Shown: positions 36,019 to 43,781 of the stretch, one piece after another
How the letters are laid out: each line of letters starts with the position of its first letter
How positions within the stretch are numbered: position 1 is the stretch's first letter
NCBI GenBank assembly: GCA_963832245.1
Contig: CAWHTG010000004.1
Location: forward strand, 2,852,001 to 2,916,000
Source of the DNA: JABDBE01 sp963832245
GTDB lineage: Bacteria > Acidobacteriota > Terriglobia > Terriglobales > Acidobacteriaceae
Reading direction: 5' to 3'
Length of the DNA: 64,000 nt
Translations under genes and position numbers: made by a program
The notes under the pieces: generated by a model
What the model saw: the letters and a program-made list of their open reading frames with translations, nothing else
What the model was told of the DNA's origin: nothing
Database searches by the model: none

Positions 36019-37392
36019 TTACTCGCCGAGCTTCTCGAAGAACAAACAGATCGATTCGATCCCGCGATGGAAGTTCGGGATGTGAAACTTCTCATTCGGA
36101 GCGTGCAGATTGTCATCGGGCAGGCCGAAGCCCATCATCACGCTGGGAATCTTCAGTACATCCTGAAAGTCGGTCACGATGGGAATCGAGCCGCCGGAGC
36201 GGATGAACACCGTGCCTTTCTTGAACACCTCGTGCATGGCTTCGGTGGATGCCTTCACATATTTATTGTCCGTACCCACCACGCACGCCGGACCCTTGCT
36301 CCACACTTTGATTTTGGTCTCAATGCCTTTGGGCGTGAGCTTCTTCACATAGTTCGTGTAGCGTTTGAGGATGTCGTCCGGATCCTGATTCGGCACCAGC
36401 CGCATGGAAACCTTCGCCGACGCCTTTGCCGGAATCACAGTTTTCGCTCCAGGCGCAGTAAACCCGCCGGGCATGCCGTGGACTTCGAGAGTGGGACGGG
36501 CCCAGGTGCGATAGAGCACTGAGAATCCCGGTTCGCCGGTCAGCACCTTGGAACCAACTTCGGTCTTGCGGTAGTGCTCTTCGTTGAAAGGCAGCCGCTT
36601 CCACGCCTTCAGCTCGGCCGCGGTCGGCGCTTTGACGTTCTTGTAGAAACCCGGGATTAAAATCTTTCCCTTCGCATCCTTAAGTTTGCTGATGATTTCA
36701 ATCAAAGCAAAAAACGGATTGGGCGCCGCGCCCCCGTACATTCCGGAGTGCAGATCGGTCTTCGCCCCAAACGCCTCGATCTCTGTGTACACAAGGCCGC
36801 GCAGCCCGACACAAAGCGTCGGAAGATCCGGAGCAAATAACTCAGTATCGCAGACCAGCGCGAAATCAGCCTTCAGCTTGCTCTTCTGCTTGCGCACATA
36901 TTCGGCAATGGATTCGCCGCCGACTTCCTCTTCGCCCTCGATCAGGAACTTCACATTCAACGGCAGCTTGCCGTCATGGCCTTTCATCAAGGCTTCGATG
37001 GCCTTGATCTCCATCCACAGCTGGCCTTTGTCGTCTACGGCGCCGCGGGCATAAATATTGTTATTGCGCTCCGTAGGCTCGAACGGCGGGCTAATCCACT
37101 CGTCCAGCGGGTCGGGAGGTTGCACATCGTAATGCGCATAGCAGAGCACGGTGGGCTTGCCGGGCGCGTGCAGCCAGTCGGCATAGATCAGCGGATGGCC
37201 TTTGGTCGGGATGAGTTGCACGTTCTCCATTCCGATTCGGGTGAGTTCGCTGGCCACGTAGTCGGCGGCCTTGCGCACATCGGGCTTGTGCTCCTCCAAG
37301 GTGCTAATGCTGGGAATGCGAAGCAGATCTTTCAGTTCATTCACGAAGCGCTGCTGATTCGAACGAGCATAATCCACTGCTGGGGAAGCCAT
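36019..37392 (-). CDS. M20 family dipeptidase
   Basis: 457 aa from ATG 37392. Zinc-binding motifs of the M20 (ArgE/DapE/CPG2/carnosinase) family: CYAHYDVQPPDP with the His/Asp pair, ARGAVDDKGQ with the bridging Asp, EGEEEVGGES with the catalytic and metal Glu, and the C-terminal FGLPDDNLHAPNEKF with the last His. A lid/dimer domain spans about residues 210-370. Cytosolic cleavage of dipeptides or N-acyl amino acids, exact substrate unknown. There is no signal peptide. Confidence 0.93.
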   Translation of the reverse strand: MASPAVDYARSNQQRFVNELKDLLRIPSISTLEEHKPDVRKAADYVASELTRIGMENVQLIPTKGHPLIYADWLHAPGKPTVLCYAHYDVQPPDPLDEWISPPFEPTERNNNIYARGAVDDKGQLWMEIKAIEALMKGHDGKLPLNVKFLIEGEEEVGGESIAEYVRKQKSKLKADFALVCDTELFAPDLPTLCVGLRGLVYTEIEAFGAKTDLHSGMYGGAAPNPFFALIEIISKLKDAKGKILIPGFYKNVKAPTAAELKAWKRLPFNEEHYRKTEVGSKVLTGEPGFSVLYRTWARPTLEVHGMPGGFTAPGAKTVIPAKASAKVSMRLVPNQDPDDILKRYTNYVKKLTPKGIETKIKVWSKGPACVVGTDNKYVKASTEAMHEVFKKGTVFIRSGGSIPIVTDFQDVLKIPSVMMGFGLPDDNLHAPNEKFHIPNFHRGIESICLFFEKLGE

Positions 37393-37519
37393 AGATGTGC
37401 CTTTCTCGAGGACGTGATCGGTTAGGTTTGAGTACCTATGAAACGGATAAGTATACCTGAACTCGGGATGGTGGTTCTTTCGGAAAGGCCGTCCGGGGCC
37501 GGACGTTGATGGCTGAGGG

Positions 37520-37744
37520 ATGCGCTATGCTGCGGATGTGACGGAAGCCGATCAAACAAAAGAAGCCACAAAAGATGAACCCCGTCGCGTAGGCCTCTGC
37601 TTCGACTGCCAGCACGCCCAGCGGATTCAGTCTGCCCGCGGATCAATTTTTTATCGCTGCAAACTCTCGGACACCGACCCCAGCTTCCCGAAGTATCCTC
37701 GCCTGCCGGTTCTCCACTGTGCTGGTTACATCCGAAAGGTCTAG
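37520..37744 (+). CDS. Small cysteine-containing protein of unknown function
   Basis: 74 aa with ATG 37520 or GTG 37538. Conserved-looking core: GLCFDCQHAQRIQSARGS, FYRCKLSDTDPSFPKYPRLP and VLHCAGY. The four Cys (CxxC plus two single) could bind zinc. Short proteins of this shape occur in acidobacteria, and I know no function. Confidence 0.65.
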   Translation: MRYAADVTEADQTKEATKDEPRRVGLCFDCQHAQRIQSARGSIFYRCKLSDTDPSFPKYPRLPVLHCAGYIRKV

Positions 37745-37785
37745 CAGTCCCGTATTTGGTGCATTTGTCGTATCCTGCTTTCAAC

Positions 37786-39693
37786 ATGTATGCGAGGACA
37801 AAATTGAACAGCACGCGTTCGGACACGGCACGCCAAATCATCGCTCCGGGACGAACCGGGTCTCCGCAAAGGCTCGAGAGCATTCTCGCGGCGTCGCCTC
37901 AGCGGCGCAACCTTGGAATTTGCCTTCTGCTGGCCGTGGCAACCGTCGCCCTCTACACTCCTGCCTTTGGCCATCCTTTCATTTTCAATTATGACGACGA
38001 CCTTTACGTCAACAACAACGCACGCGTAAAAGCGGGCCTCACATGGGAGACGGTCCGCTGGGCTTTGACCTCGACCGAATCCTCCAACTGGCACCCAATG
38101 ACGTGGCTTTCGCATGCCATGGATTGCGCACTCTATGGAGTAAATCCTTACGGGCATCACGTCACCAACGTGCTTCTCCATGTGCTAAATGTTTTACTCT
38201 TGTTCCTGCTGCTGGTGCGTGCAACTAGGGCTGCGGGACGCAGCTTTCTGGTAGCGGCGCTGTTCGCGGTTCATCCTATTAATGTGGAATCCGTGGCCTG
38301 GATCGCGGAACGCAAGAACGTTCTGAGCACGTTTTTCTTCCTGCTGAGGCTGGGTGCTTATGGTTGCTATGCGCTCAAGCCGGATATCAAACGCTACGTC
38401 GCCGTAGCCGCGCTGTTCGTGTTGGCGCTCGCCTCCAAGCCCATGGTCGTCACCTTGCCTTGCGTGCTGCTTCTGCTCGATTACTGGCCGTTACGACGAA
38501 TCCAAGGCTGGGCAGAGTTGCTTCCCGAAACCCCACTTTCCGTTGTGCAGGCTCCGTTCTCGCGCCTCGTTTTGGAAAAGTTGCCGCTCTTGGCGCTATC
38601 TGCTGCCGACTGTGCTGTCACCATTTTCGCCCAGCGCTCTGGCGGCGCTATGCGTCTGCTGCTTCCGCTCGGCGTGCGCCTCGAAAACGCGATCTACGCT
38701 TACGCTGAGTATGTCTGGAAAGCGTTCTTTCCCGTATGGCTGGCGGTGTTCTATTCTCACCCCGGCGCCACGCTCGCTGTCTGGAAACTAGCACTGGCGG
38801 CGCTCTTTGTGCTTTCAGTCACAATGTTGTCGTGGCGACAGCGCGCTCGGCAACCCTACCTGCTCATCGGCTGGCTATGGTTTCTGGGCACACTGGTTCC
38901 TGTGATCGGACTCATCCAGGTCGGAGAGCAAGCCATCGCTGACCGCTACGCCTACGTCCCGCTGATTGGAATTTTCGTAATGGCGGTCTGGGGCGCGGCT
39001 GACTTAGCCGACCGCCGGCAACTCAGCTTCCGCTCGCGCGCCAAGCTGGCCGCAATCGTCCTCGCCGTGTTTTCGCTTTTTGCCTCCGACCAGCTCCATT
39101 ACTGGCGGAGCCCTGTCGATCTCTGGACGCACGCCGTGGACGTAACCAAAGATAGCGTCCTGGCCGAGGAAAACCTGGGCGCTGCGCTTCTCGCCTCGGA
39201 TCGTTACGGGGAGGCCTTGCCGCATTTCCAAAAGGCCGCGAAGCTGAGGCCTTCAGACCCGGGGCCCCATCTGAATCTGGCTGGGGGCCTCGCTCTGAGC
39301 GACCACCCGCGAGAAGCAGTCGTGGAATATGAAACCGCGATTCCTTTGGCCTCCGATCCCGAGATGCGGCTCTCCGCTTACATCACGCTGGGCAGGCTGT
39401 ACACCCAGCTCGGACAGTATTCAAAGGCACGGGCGAGTTACCAGAAGGCGCTGCGGATCGATCCGCAGCAGGCCAGTGCCAGGGACGGCCTCGCCAAGGT
39501 GGAGCTCTCCGATGCCATCCGAAATGTGGCTGAGTCTCCCTCCGCCGGAGGCTACCTCCGGCTCGGCCAGGTGTTCCAACAGGAAGGCCGTACCCAGGAA
39601 GCCGAAGCTGCATACAAGCAATCGCTCAAACTGAACCCGAAACTCGGAGAAGCGAAGAAAGCCCTGGATGCGCTGGGTCAGCAAGGCAAATGA
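37786..39693 (+). CDS. Membrane GT-C/TMTC-like protein with C-terminal TPRs
   Basis: ATG 37786 (MYARTKLN) is preferred over 37756. About 635 aa. Ten or so membrane helices begin at LGICLLLAVATVALYTPAFG. The first loop has FIFNYDDDLYVNNN with the acidic pair typical of GT-C glycosyltransferases, and later HPINVESVAWIAERKNVLS, as in TMTC/'DUF1736' O-mannosyltransferase-like proteins. C-terminal TPRs follow (LGAALLASDRYGEALPHFQK, LGRLYTQLGQYSKARASYQK, AEAAYKQSLKLNPKLGEAK). Possible protein O-glycosylation in the periplasm (inference). Confidence 0.8.
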   Translation: MYARTKLNSTRSDTARQIIAPGRTGSPQRLESILAASPQRRNLGICLLLAVATVALYTPAFGHPFIFNYDDDLYVNNNARVKAGLTWETVRWALTSTESSNWHPMTWLSHAMDCALYGVNPYGHHVTNVLLHVLNVLLLFLLLVRATRAAGRSFLVAALFAVHPINVESVAWIAERKNVLSTFFFLLRLGAYGCYALKPDIKRYVAVAALFVLALASKPMVVTLPCVLLLLDYWPLRRIQGWAELLPETPLSVVQAPFSRLVLEKLPLLALSAADCAVTIFAQRSGGAMRLLLPLGVRLENAIYAYAEYVWKAFFPVWLAVFYSHPGATLAVWKLALAALFVLSVTMLSWRQRARQPYLLIGWLWFLGTLVPVIGLIQVGEQAIADRYAYVPLIGIFVMAVWGAADLADRRQLSFRSRAKLAAIVLAVFSLFASDQLHYWRSPVDLWTHAVDVTKDSVLAEENLGAALLASDRYGEALPHFQKAAKLRPSDPGPHLNLAGGLALSDHPREAVVEYETAIPLASDPEMRLSAYITLGRLYTQLGQYSKARASYQKALRIDPQQASARDGLAKVELSDAIRNVAESPSAGGYLRLGQVFQQEGRTQEAEAAYKQSLKLNPKLGEAKKALDALGQQGK

Positions 39694-40005
39694 GATTTTC
39701 CCATCCAAAGACGGCAGAAATGTCTAGCCCGCCACGCCCCTGCGGAAGGGCTGCCGTTTCCAGTTGCGGGAAAACTCGAGGTTAGATTGGATCTTGGGTG
39801 GCGCAGCGCTGCGCTGCGGTAAATGCATTCTCCTGAACCTTTGCTGAAAAACTAGCGATTCGTATCAGGGCTCGCCTTCAGGCGTGCCGTAAGCCAAGTC
39901 TTTTCAACGACGCCTTCAGGCGCTGAGGTCGACAACGAGAGTTTTTCAGCAGCCTCTTTAGCCGTTGAGGTCGGAGCGACTTTCCCAGAACCCGGCTGCA
40001 CGCCA
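39694..40005. other. Intergenic region with repeat elements
   Basis: No gene seen in 312 bp. GATTCGTATCAGGGC (about 39857) with CGCCTTCAGGCG and two GAGGTCG-containing segments are copies of the element found at 34883. Confidence 0.5.
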
Positions 40006-41073
40006 TCACGCCAGAAATCGCGCTGGAGAAAACTCCGAGAGATCGTAGTCGGGCTGCACGCCTGTGATCACTTGGGCCATAACGTGTGCCGTGACCGGCG
40101 TGAGCAAGATTCCGTCGCGAAAATGCCCGGTGGCTACGAAATATCCCGGCGTACTAGTTGCGCCGAGGATCGGTAAATCGTCCGGAGTCCCCGGCCTGAG
40201 CCCGGCCCACGCCTCCAGAACTCGCGCCTGTCCCAGCGCCGGAACCATGGCAATCGCCGCCTGATGCAGACGATGAATAGTGTCCGCGCCGGTCCGCTTG
40301 TCGTATCCAGCTTCTTCCAGCGTCGAACCAATCAGAATTCTTCCGTCGCTGCGTGGAACCAGGTACACCTCAGGAGCGCGAACCACGTGACACAGCACGT
40401 CATGCCGGATGCTGGCGACAGCCAGCATCTGTCCCTTGACTGGGCGGACAGGCAGGCGATGCCCGCAGAAATCTCCCGCCCACGCGCCAGCGCAATTGAC
40501 CACGCACGGCGCGCTGTAATGAGTTCGGTCTGTAGTGACGCCGGCGACGCGCCCATCCGAGAGCACCACGTCGGTCACGGTGGTGCCGGAAGAAATATCT
40601 ACTCCCCGATGTTTGGCCGCCTTTAGTGCTGCCGCCACCAAGGCGCGAGGATCGACACTGCGTTCCTTCAAGTAAACGGCTGGAAGTTTCACACCGCCCA
40701 GCGCTGGCTCGAGTTCGGTCAGAGGCGCAGGAAGCGGGTTCGCCGCATAAAATTCAGAGTATTCAGAAACATACTCGGGCGGCATGAACAAGATCGTCCC
40801 GTGATCCCGCAGATCAACATTCAATCCAGATTCGTCCTGCAACTCATGGACGAACTCGGGATACATTCGCGCGCTAGCAGTAGCCAGTGCTTGCAGCTCA
40901 GCCGGAGTCTCCACCATGCAGTCAGCCAGCATCCCGGCCGCAGCGGAGGAAGCTTCACGCCCAGGCTCTCCGCGTTCGACTACGAGAACGCGCACACCCC
41001 GCTTGTGCAAAGCAATCGAAAGCGAGAGCCCAATGATGCCCCCGCCCACAACGATCACGTCCCAGTTTTTCAC
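40006..41073 (-). CDS. thiO: Glycine oxidase ThiO
   Basis: Open from GTG 41112. GTG 41073 (VKNWDVIVVGGG) gives the standard N-terminus and about 355 aa. The FAD motif VIVVGGGIIGLSLSIAL is at the start, followed by VVERGEPGREASSAAAGML. The C-terminal FAD contact is GLRPGTPDDLPILG and the ThiO-type end is ATGHFRDGILLTP. It oxidises glycine to iminoglycine for the thiazole ring of thiamine. No other thi genes are in the window. Confidence 0.92.
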   Translation of the reverse strand: MKNWDVIVVGGGIIGLSLSIALHKRGVRVLVVERGEPGREASSAAAGMLADCMVETPAELQALATASARMYPEFVHELQDESGLNVDLRDHGTILFMPPEYVSEYSEFYAANPLPAPLTELEPALGGVKLPAVYLKERSVDPRALVAAALKAAKHRGVDISSGTTVTDVVLSDGRVAGVTTDRTHYSAPCVVNCAGAWAGDFCGHRLPVRPVKGQMLAVASIRHDVLCHVVRAPEVYLVPRSDGRILIGSTLEEAGYDKRTGADTIHRLHQAAIAMVPALGQARVLEAWAGLRPGTPDDLPILGATSTPGYFVATGHFRDGILLTPVTAHVMAQVITGVQPDYDLSEFSPARFLA

Positions 41074-41117
41074 CTTGAGTATTGTAGAGGCGGCGACTCG
41101 GGCGATGCACACGGAGC

Positions 41118-41138
41118 CGCGGACGCCTCGTCCGGGCG
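41118..41138. repeat. Palindromic element near tRNA-Arg
   Basis: CGGAC-GCCTC-GTCCG with GC-rich flanks, between thiO and the tRNA. Member of the dispersed family. Confidence 0.55.
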
Positions 41139-41188
41139 GTCTGAGAGATTAGATCGCGATGCTCATAGGTTGTGATTAAAAGATGAAA

Positions 41189-41265
41189 TGGCGGACCCGG
41201 AGAGACTTGAACTCCCAACCCCTGCGTTCGAAGCGCAGTGCTCTATCCAGTTGAGCTACGGGTCC
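41189..41265 (-). tRNA. tRNA-Arg (anticodon TCG)
   Basis: Canonical cloverleaf on the minus strand: acceptor GGACCCG/CGGGTCC, TA at 8-9, D-arm GCTCAACTGGATAGAGC, anticodon arm CTGCG-CTTCGAA-CGCAG with anticodon TCG, T-arm GGGAG-TTCAAGT-CTCTC, discriminator G and an encoded CCA. Normal 7/5 acceptor/T-stem architecture, in contrast to the tRNA at 43691. Confidence 0.97.
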
Positions 41266-41304
41266 GCACCCGTGTAGAAAATAAGCGTATCAGGTTTTGC
41301 CGAT

Positions 41305-41534
41305 GTCGCGCTCTCTGGTTCAAGTCATCGCCTTGCATGATCGGGCCATGGAGCTAAGGATCGGCATTTCGAATTGAGGACGAAGCCAAGATCGGATTCT
41401 GGGATGCGCTCATCGTAGCGTCGGCTGCGAAGTGTGGCGCAGTTCGGATTCTCTCCGAGGACTTGAACGCCCGTCAGGTCATCGCGGGGATACCCATCGA
41501 AAATCCCTTTACACCCGCCTCGCGCCGAAAGTGA
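41305..41534 (+). pseudogene. VapC/PIN-domain toxin remnant
   Basis: Two frames together give the end of a PIN protein. LVQVIALHDRAMELR is in one frame, and after a shift near 41357-41378 comes EDEAKIGFWDALIVASAAK, CGAVRILSEDLNARQVIAG and IPIENPFTP, with a stop at 41532. FWDALIVA and LSEDL are the classic C-terminal VapC motifs. The N-terminal half is missing. Debris of a toxin-antitoxin module next to the tRNA-Arg gene. Confidence 0.7.
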
Positions 41535-41586
41535 GATAGCCGCCGCTAGTCACCCCGGACTTCCTGCACTATTCTTGATCAAGCGT

Positions 41587-41904
41587 ATGCCCTACCACGT
41601 AGTAGCTTTCACCATGGCGCAAGTCCGCCAGGGAGCACTCGACTTCCAGCGCCAACTCAGCGCCGTGCTGCGAGATGCCAGCGGACTGAAAGTATATTCC
41701 GCCAGCCCCTTCGACCTCGACCAACGCCGCCGCGCCAAAGACCGATTCGGTGGGGATATCGTTTATTTTTTCAACGACTCGGCCCGGCAGGAATCCCAGC
41801 GTCTCGGCCTCAACCTGCACTTTATCGCCGAAATTCCCGAGGAAGAGCTGCCTCGCAGACGCACGGTCGTCGTAGGCTTACCTGAGTCCAAAATCCAAGT
41901 TTGA
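41587..41904 (+). CDS. Hypothetical protein, about 105 aa
   Basis: ATG 41587 (MPYHVVAFTMAQV) is preferred to TTG 41575. No recognised domain. It is soluble with mixed alpha/beta character, for example RQGALDFQRQLSAVLRD, then FGGDIVYFFND and a C-terminal RTVVVGLPES. It stands alone on the plus strand ahead of the cold-shock gene. Confidence 0.5.
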   Translation: MPYHVVAFTMAQVRQGALDFQRQLSAVLRDASGLKVYSASPFDLDQRRRAKDRFGGDIVYFFNDSARQESQRLGLNLHFIAEIPEEELPRRRTVVVGLPESKIQV

Positions 41905-41956
41905 CCATCTCCGGCGAGCGTCCTCACTATTCCGAGCACATTCCAGCCCCGCCGTG

Positions 41957-42078
41957 TATAATAGATATCAGCTAAGTTTGACTCACAAGCAACTGAAAGT
42001 CGGCACGCCAACCAGCGTCACCCCTCTCACTAGCAGCGAATCTTCTCAGCACAATCTAAATCAGAAAAAGGAACATCA
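41957..42078 (+). promoter_or_regulatory. Promoter -10 and long leader of the cold-shock gene
   Basis: TATAAT at 41957-41962 with no clear -35, then a leader of about 110 nt. Long leaders are usual for cspA-type mRNAs, where they act as RNA thermosensors. AAGGA precedes the ATG. Confidence 0.5.
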
Positions 42079-42282
42079 ATGTCAGAAACAGGAACAGTAA
42101 AGTGGTTTAACGACGCCAAAGGCTATGGCTTTATCAGCCGCCAAAATGGCGAAGACGTATTTGTGCACTTCTCGGCCATTCAGGCGGGCGGCTTCCGCAG
42201 CCTGCAAGAAGGCCAATCCGTGCAGTTCGACGTCACCAAAGGCCCCAAGGGCTGGCAAGCTGAGAACGTTCAGGCTGTCTAA
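42079..42282 (+). CDS. Cold-shock domain protein
   Basis: 67 aa, a single cold-shock domain. RNP1 is KGYGFISRQ and RNP2 is DVFVHFSAIQ. It begins GTVKWFNDAKGYGF as in CspA. It binds single-stranded RNA/DNA as an RNA chaperone. Followed by a terminator. Confidence 0.97.
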   Translation: MSETGTVKWFNDAKGYGFISRQNGEDVFVHFSAIQAGGFRSLQEGQSVQFDVTKGPKGWQAENVQAV

Positions 42283-42294
42283 GTAGAAAACCAG

Positions 42295-42332
42295 AATGCC
42301 CGCGGATTCGAAAGGATCGCGGGCGTTATTGT
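42295..42332 (+). terminator. Terminator of the cold-shock gene
   Basis: GCCCGCGG and CGCGGGC around a loop of about 12 nt, followed by GTTATTGTGT. Confidence 0.6.
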
Positions 42333-42362
42333 GTCTGGCGCCGGGTGCAGATCGTGACGCAG

Positions 42363-42713
42363 TTACTTCTGCTGCGCCGCCCTGACCTTCGCCCATCGCG
42401 CCCGTTGTGCCGCGGCAATCTTCCGGCGAGCGGCTGCCGAAAGGGTACGCTTCGGCCGTGCGCTGCCAGGCTTGCCATTGATTGCAGCTCGTGATTCGCC
42501 CCGAACCTTGGCCCAGCGTGCCTTTTGAGCCGCCGCCATCTTTCGGCGCGCCGTCGCCGACAAGCTGCGACGCGACGCCGTCGCGAACCTTCCGCCTTCC
42601 AACTTACCCAGCACGGCGAGAGCCGCGTCCACATGGCGGAGGTTGTTCACCAGGTGCGCTCTTTCTGCCCTCAATTCCGTAACGATGTTTCCCAATCCCT
42701 CGAGTCTCGGCAT
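42363..42713 (-). CDS. Small basic protein with two NUMOD3-like repeats
   Basis: 116 aa. An N-terminal helical segment (IVTELRAERAHLVNNLRHVD) is followed by two near-identical basic repeats: LSATARRKMAAAQKARWAKVR and, after a 22-aa linker, LSAAARRKIAAAQRARWAKVR (each shown up to its end, 21 residues including the first Leu). The pattern 'S..ARRK...AQ.ARWAK.R' resembles NUMOD3 DNA-binding motifs of homing endonucleases. Probably a nucleic-acid-binding protein, function unknown. Confidence 0.65.
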   Translation of the reverse strand: MPRLEGLGNIVTELRAERAHLVNNLRHVDAALAVLGKLEGGRFATASRRSLSATARRKMAAAQKARWAKVRGESRAAINGKPGSARPKRTLSAAARRKIAAAQRARWAKVRAAQQK

Positions 42714-42792
42714 AGATGAATTGTACCGGAACCGAATCGCAGTGAATGGGAAATGCGTCTAGTTGCTGAGATGTAGCGAGGTGGCCGGGTGG

Positions 42793-42813
42793 GGACGGGC
42801 GACTCGCCCGTCC
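42793..42813. repeat. Palindrome GGACGGGCGA-C-TCGCCCGTCC
   Basis: Perfect 10-bp stem with a 1-nt loop. Dispersed family. Confidence 0.85.
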
Positions 42814-42981
42814 AACGAACGAAATCTTGTCAAGCCCCCGAACCAGACGATTTCCCCGCAAGCCTCTGATTACATTTCGGAAATAATTCCGAAAAATTGG
42901 CGGGTTTACCCCTGGCAACCTGATATTCTAATAATAAGTCAATAATCTTAAAGAGAAACGAAGAAAGAGAAACGAAGACCA

Positions 42982-43012
42982 GGCGCAAGCTCCATGCTTG
43001 CGCTTTTCTATT
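42982..43012 (+). terminator. Terminator-like hairpin just before the PD-(D/E)XK gene
   Basis: GCGCAAGC-TCCAT-GCTTGCGC then TTTTCTATTT, ending about 10 bases before ATG 43021. It could end a short upstream RNA or act as an attenuator of the nuclease gene. Confidence 0.7.
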
Positions 43013-43020
43013 TCACACCC

Positions 43021-43509
43021 ATGCCGATACGCAGCTCTCCGCCCCGACGCCCCCCAGCGTCCGGCCCGAAGACTGCCCGCCAGCGCGAGCTCAACACCAA
43101 GCGCCGCGGAGAGCTCTCCGAACTAGCCTTCGTCCACAAAGCCGCCAGCCTGGGCTTCGGAGTCGCCAAGCCCTACGGCGACAGCGAACGTTTCGACTTC
43201 ATCCTGATCAGCCGCGACTGGCCCAAGGGCGACAAGCTCTGGCGCGTCCAGGTAAAATCCACCGCCACGCTAAGCGAAGGTTTCTACCACGTAAACGCCC
43301 ACCGCCGCACCACAGGCCGCGTAACCGCCTACAAGCCCACCGAGGTAGATTTCCTGGTAGCCCACATCATCCCCGACGACTCCTGGTTCATCTTCCCCAT
43401 AGAAGTCCTGGCCCAATGCACCAGCCCCTCATTCCGCCCCAAGCATTCCCGCAAAAAAGGAATCTACGACCAATACCGCGAAGCCTGGCACCTGATGAAA
43501 CCCGTGTAA
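43021..43509 (+). CDS. PD-(D/E)XK endonuclease-like protein
   Basis: ATG 43021 is chosen because the earlier ATG at 42994 lies inside a terminator hairpin. 162 aa. A basic Pro-rich N-terminus precedes a PDDEXK core: Glu in RGELSELAFVHKAASLG, Asp in DSERFDFILIS and the QxK element WRVQVKSTA. This fits the PDDEXK_5/I-SspI-like nuclease family associated with group I introns, but no intron is seen here. The coding strand is unusually rich in C and poor in T compared with its neighbours, suggesting a different origin. Confidence 0.75.
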   Translation: MPIRSSPPRRPPASGPKTARQRELNTKRRGELSELAFVHKAASLGFGVAKPYGDSERFDFILISRDWPKGDKLWRVQVKSTATLSEGFYHVNAHRRTTGRVTAYKPTEVDFLVAHIIPDDSWFIFPIEVLAQCTSPSFRPKHSRKKGIYDQYREAWHLMKPV

Positions 43510-43527
43510 CCGCAATGCCACGTGTGG

Positions 43528-43567
43528 GGACGGGTCTCTGACCCGTCCAGGCGGAGCCAAGCTCCGC
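43528..43567. repeat. Two adjacent palindromes
   Basis: GGACGGGTC-TCT-GACCCGTCC (43528-43548) then GCGGAGC-CAA-GCTCCGC (43551-43567). The first is nearly the same as 12414-12434. Confidence 0.85.
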
Positions 43568-43663
43568 AGGCCTTTGCTGGAGGTGACAACAAACCCACTC
43601 CCACTTTGAAACCAAGCCCCAATTTAAGTTCGGAAGTCACAACCCCACGCGATCTTTACCCCA

Positions 43664-43669
43664 TACAAT
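43664..43669 (+). promoter_or_regulatory. Possible -10 box of the unusual tRNA gene
   Basis: TACAAT about 22 bases before the mature 5' end of the tRNA. No convincing -35. Confidence 0.4.
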
Positions 43670-43690
43670 CTTCAAGGGCACGCGGTGTTT

Positions 43691-43779
43691 GGAGGGTGTT
43701 TCCAGTGGGTACTGGACGCCGCTTGCGAAGCGGTCGAGTGGCTTAGTCAGCCATTAGGGTTCGACTCCCTCGCCCTCCG
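43691..43779 (+). tRNA. Allo-tRNA: tRNA-Sec-like 8/4 tRNA with anticodon GCG, predicted Ser-accepting
   Basis: All arms can be drawn. The acceptor has 8 bp (43691-43698 with 43771-43778, one G-U). TT is the linker. The D-stem has 6 bp (TCCAGT/ACTGGA) with a 4-nt loop GGGT. The anticodon stem GCCGC/GCGGT closes the loop TTGCGAA, so the anticodon is GCG. The variable arm stem is TGGCT/AGCCA. The T-stem has only 4 bp (AGGG/CCCT) with loop TTCGACT. The discriminator is G. A 7/5 fold would need a T-C mismatch. A 6-bp D-stem with 4-nt loop is a tRNA-Sec trait, and 8/4 tRNAs with varied anticodons are reported from Acidobacteria. Long variable arm plus G73 points to SerRS. CCA is not encoded directly after G73. 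Confidence 0.85.
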
Positions 43780-43781
43780 TG

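Larger units (their letters stand above)
42714..43020. other. Intergenic region with palindrome, direct repeat and terminator-like hairpin
   Basis: Contains the 10-bp palindrome at 42793, an AT-rich stretch with possible -10 elements (TATTCT, AATAAT at about 42925-42936), a 12-nt direct repeat AGAGAAACGAAG at 42952 and 42966, and the hairpin at 42982. No protein gene seen. A short transcript ending at the hairpin is possible. Confidence 0.45.

Noticed and set aside
43691..43779. Reading the tRNA as an ordinary tRNA-Ser or as tRNA-Sec
   Set aside because: A canonical tRNA-Ser has a shorter D-stem and a 7/5 branch, and tRNA-Sec would have anticodon TCA. The loop here gives GCG.
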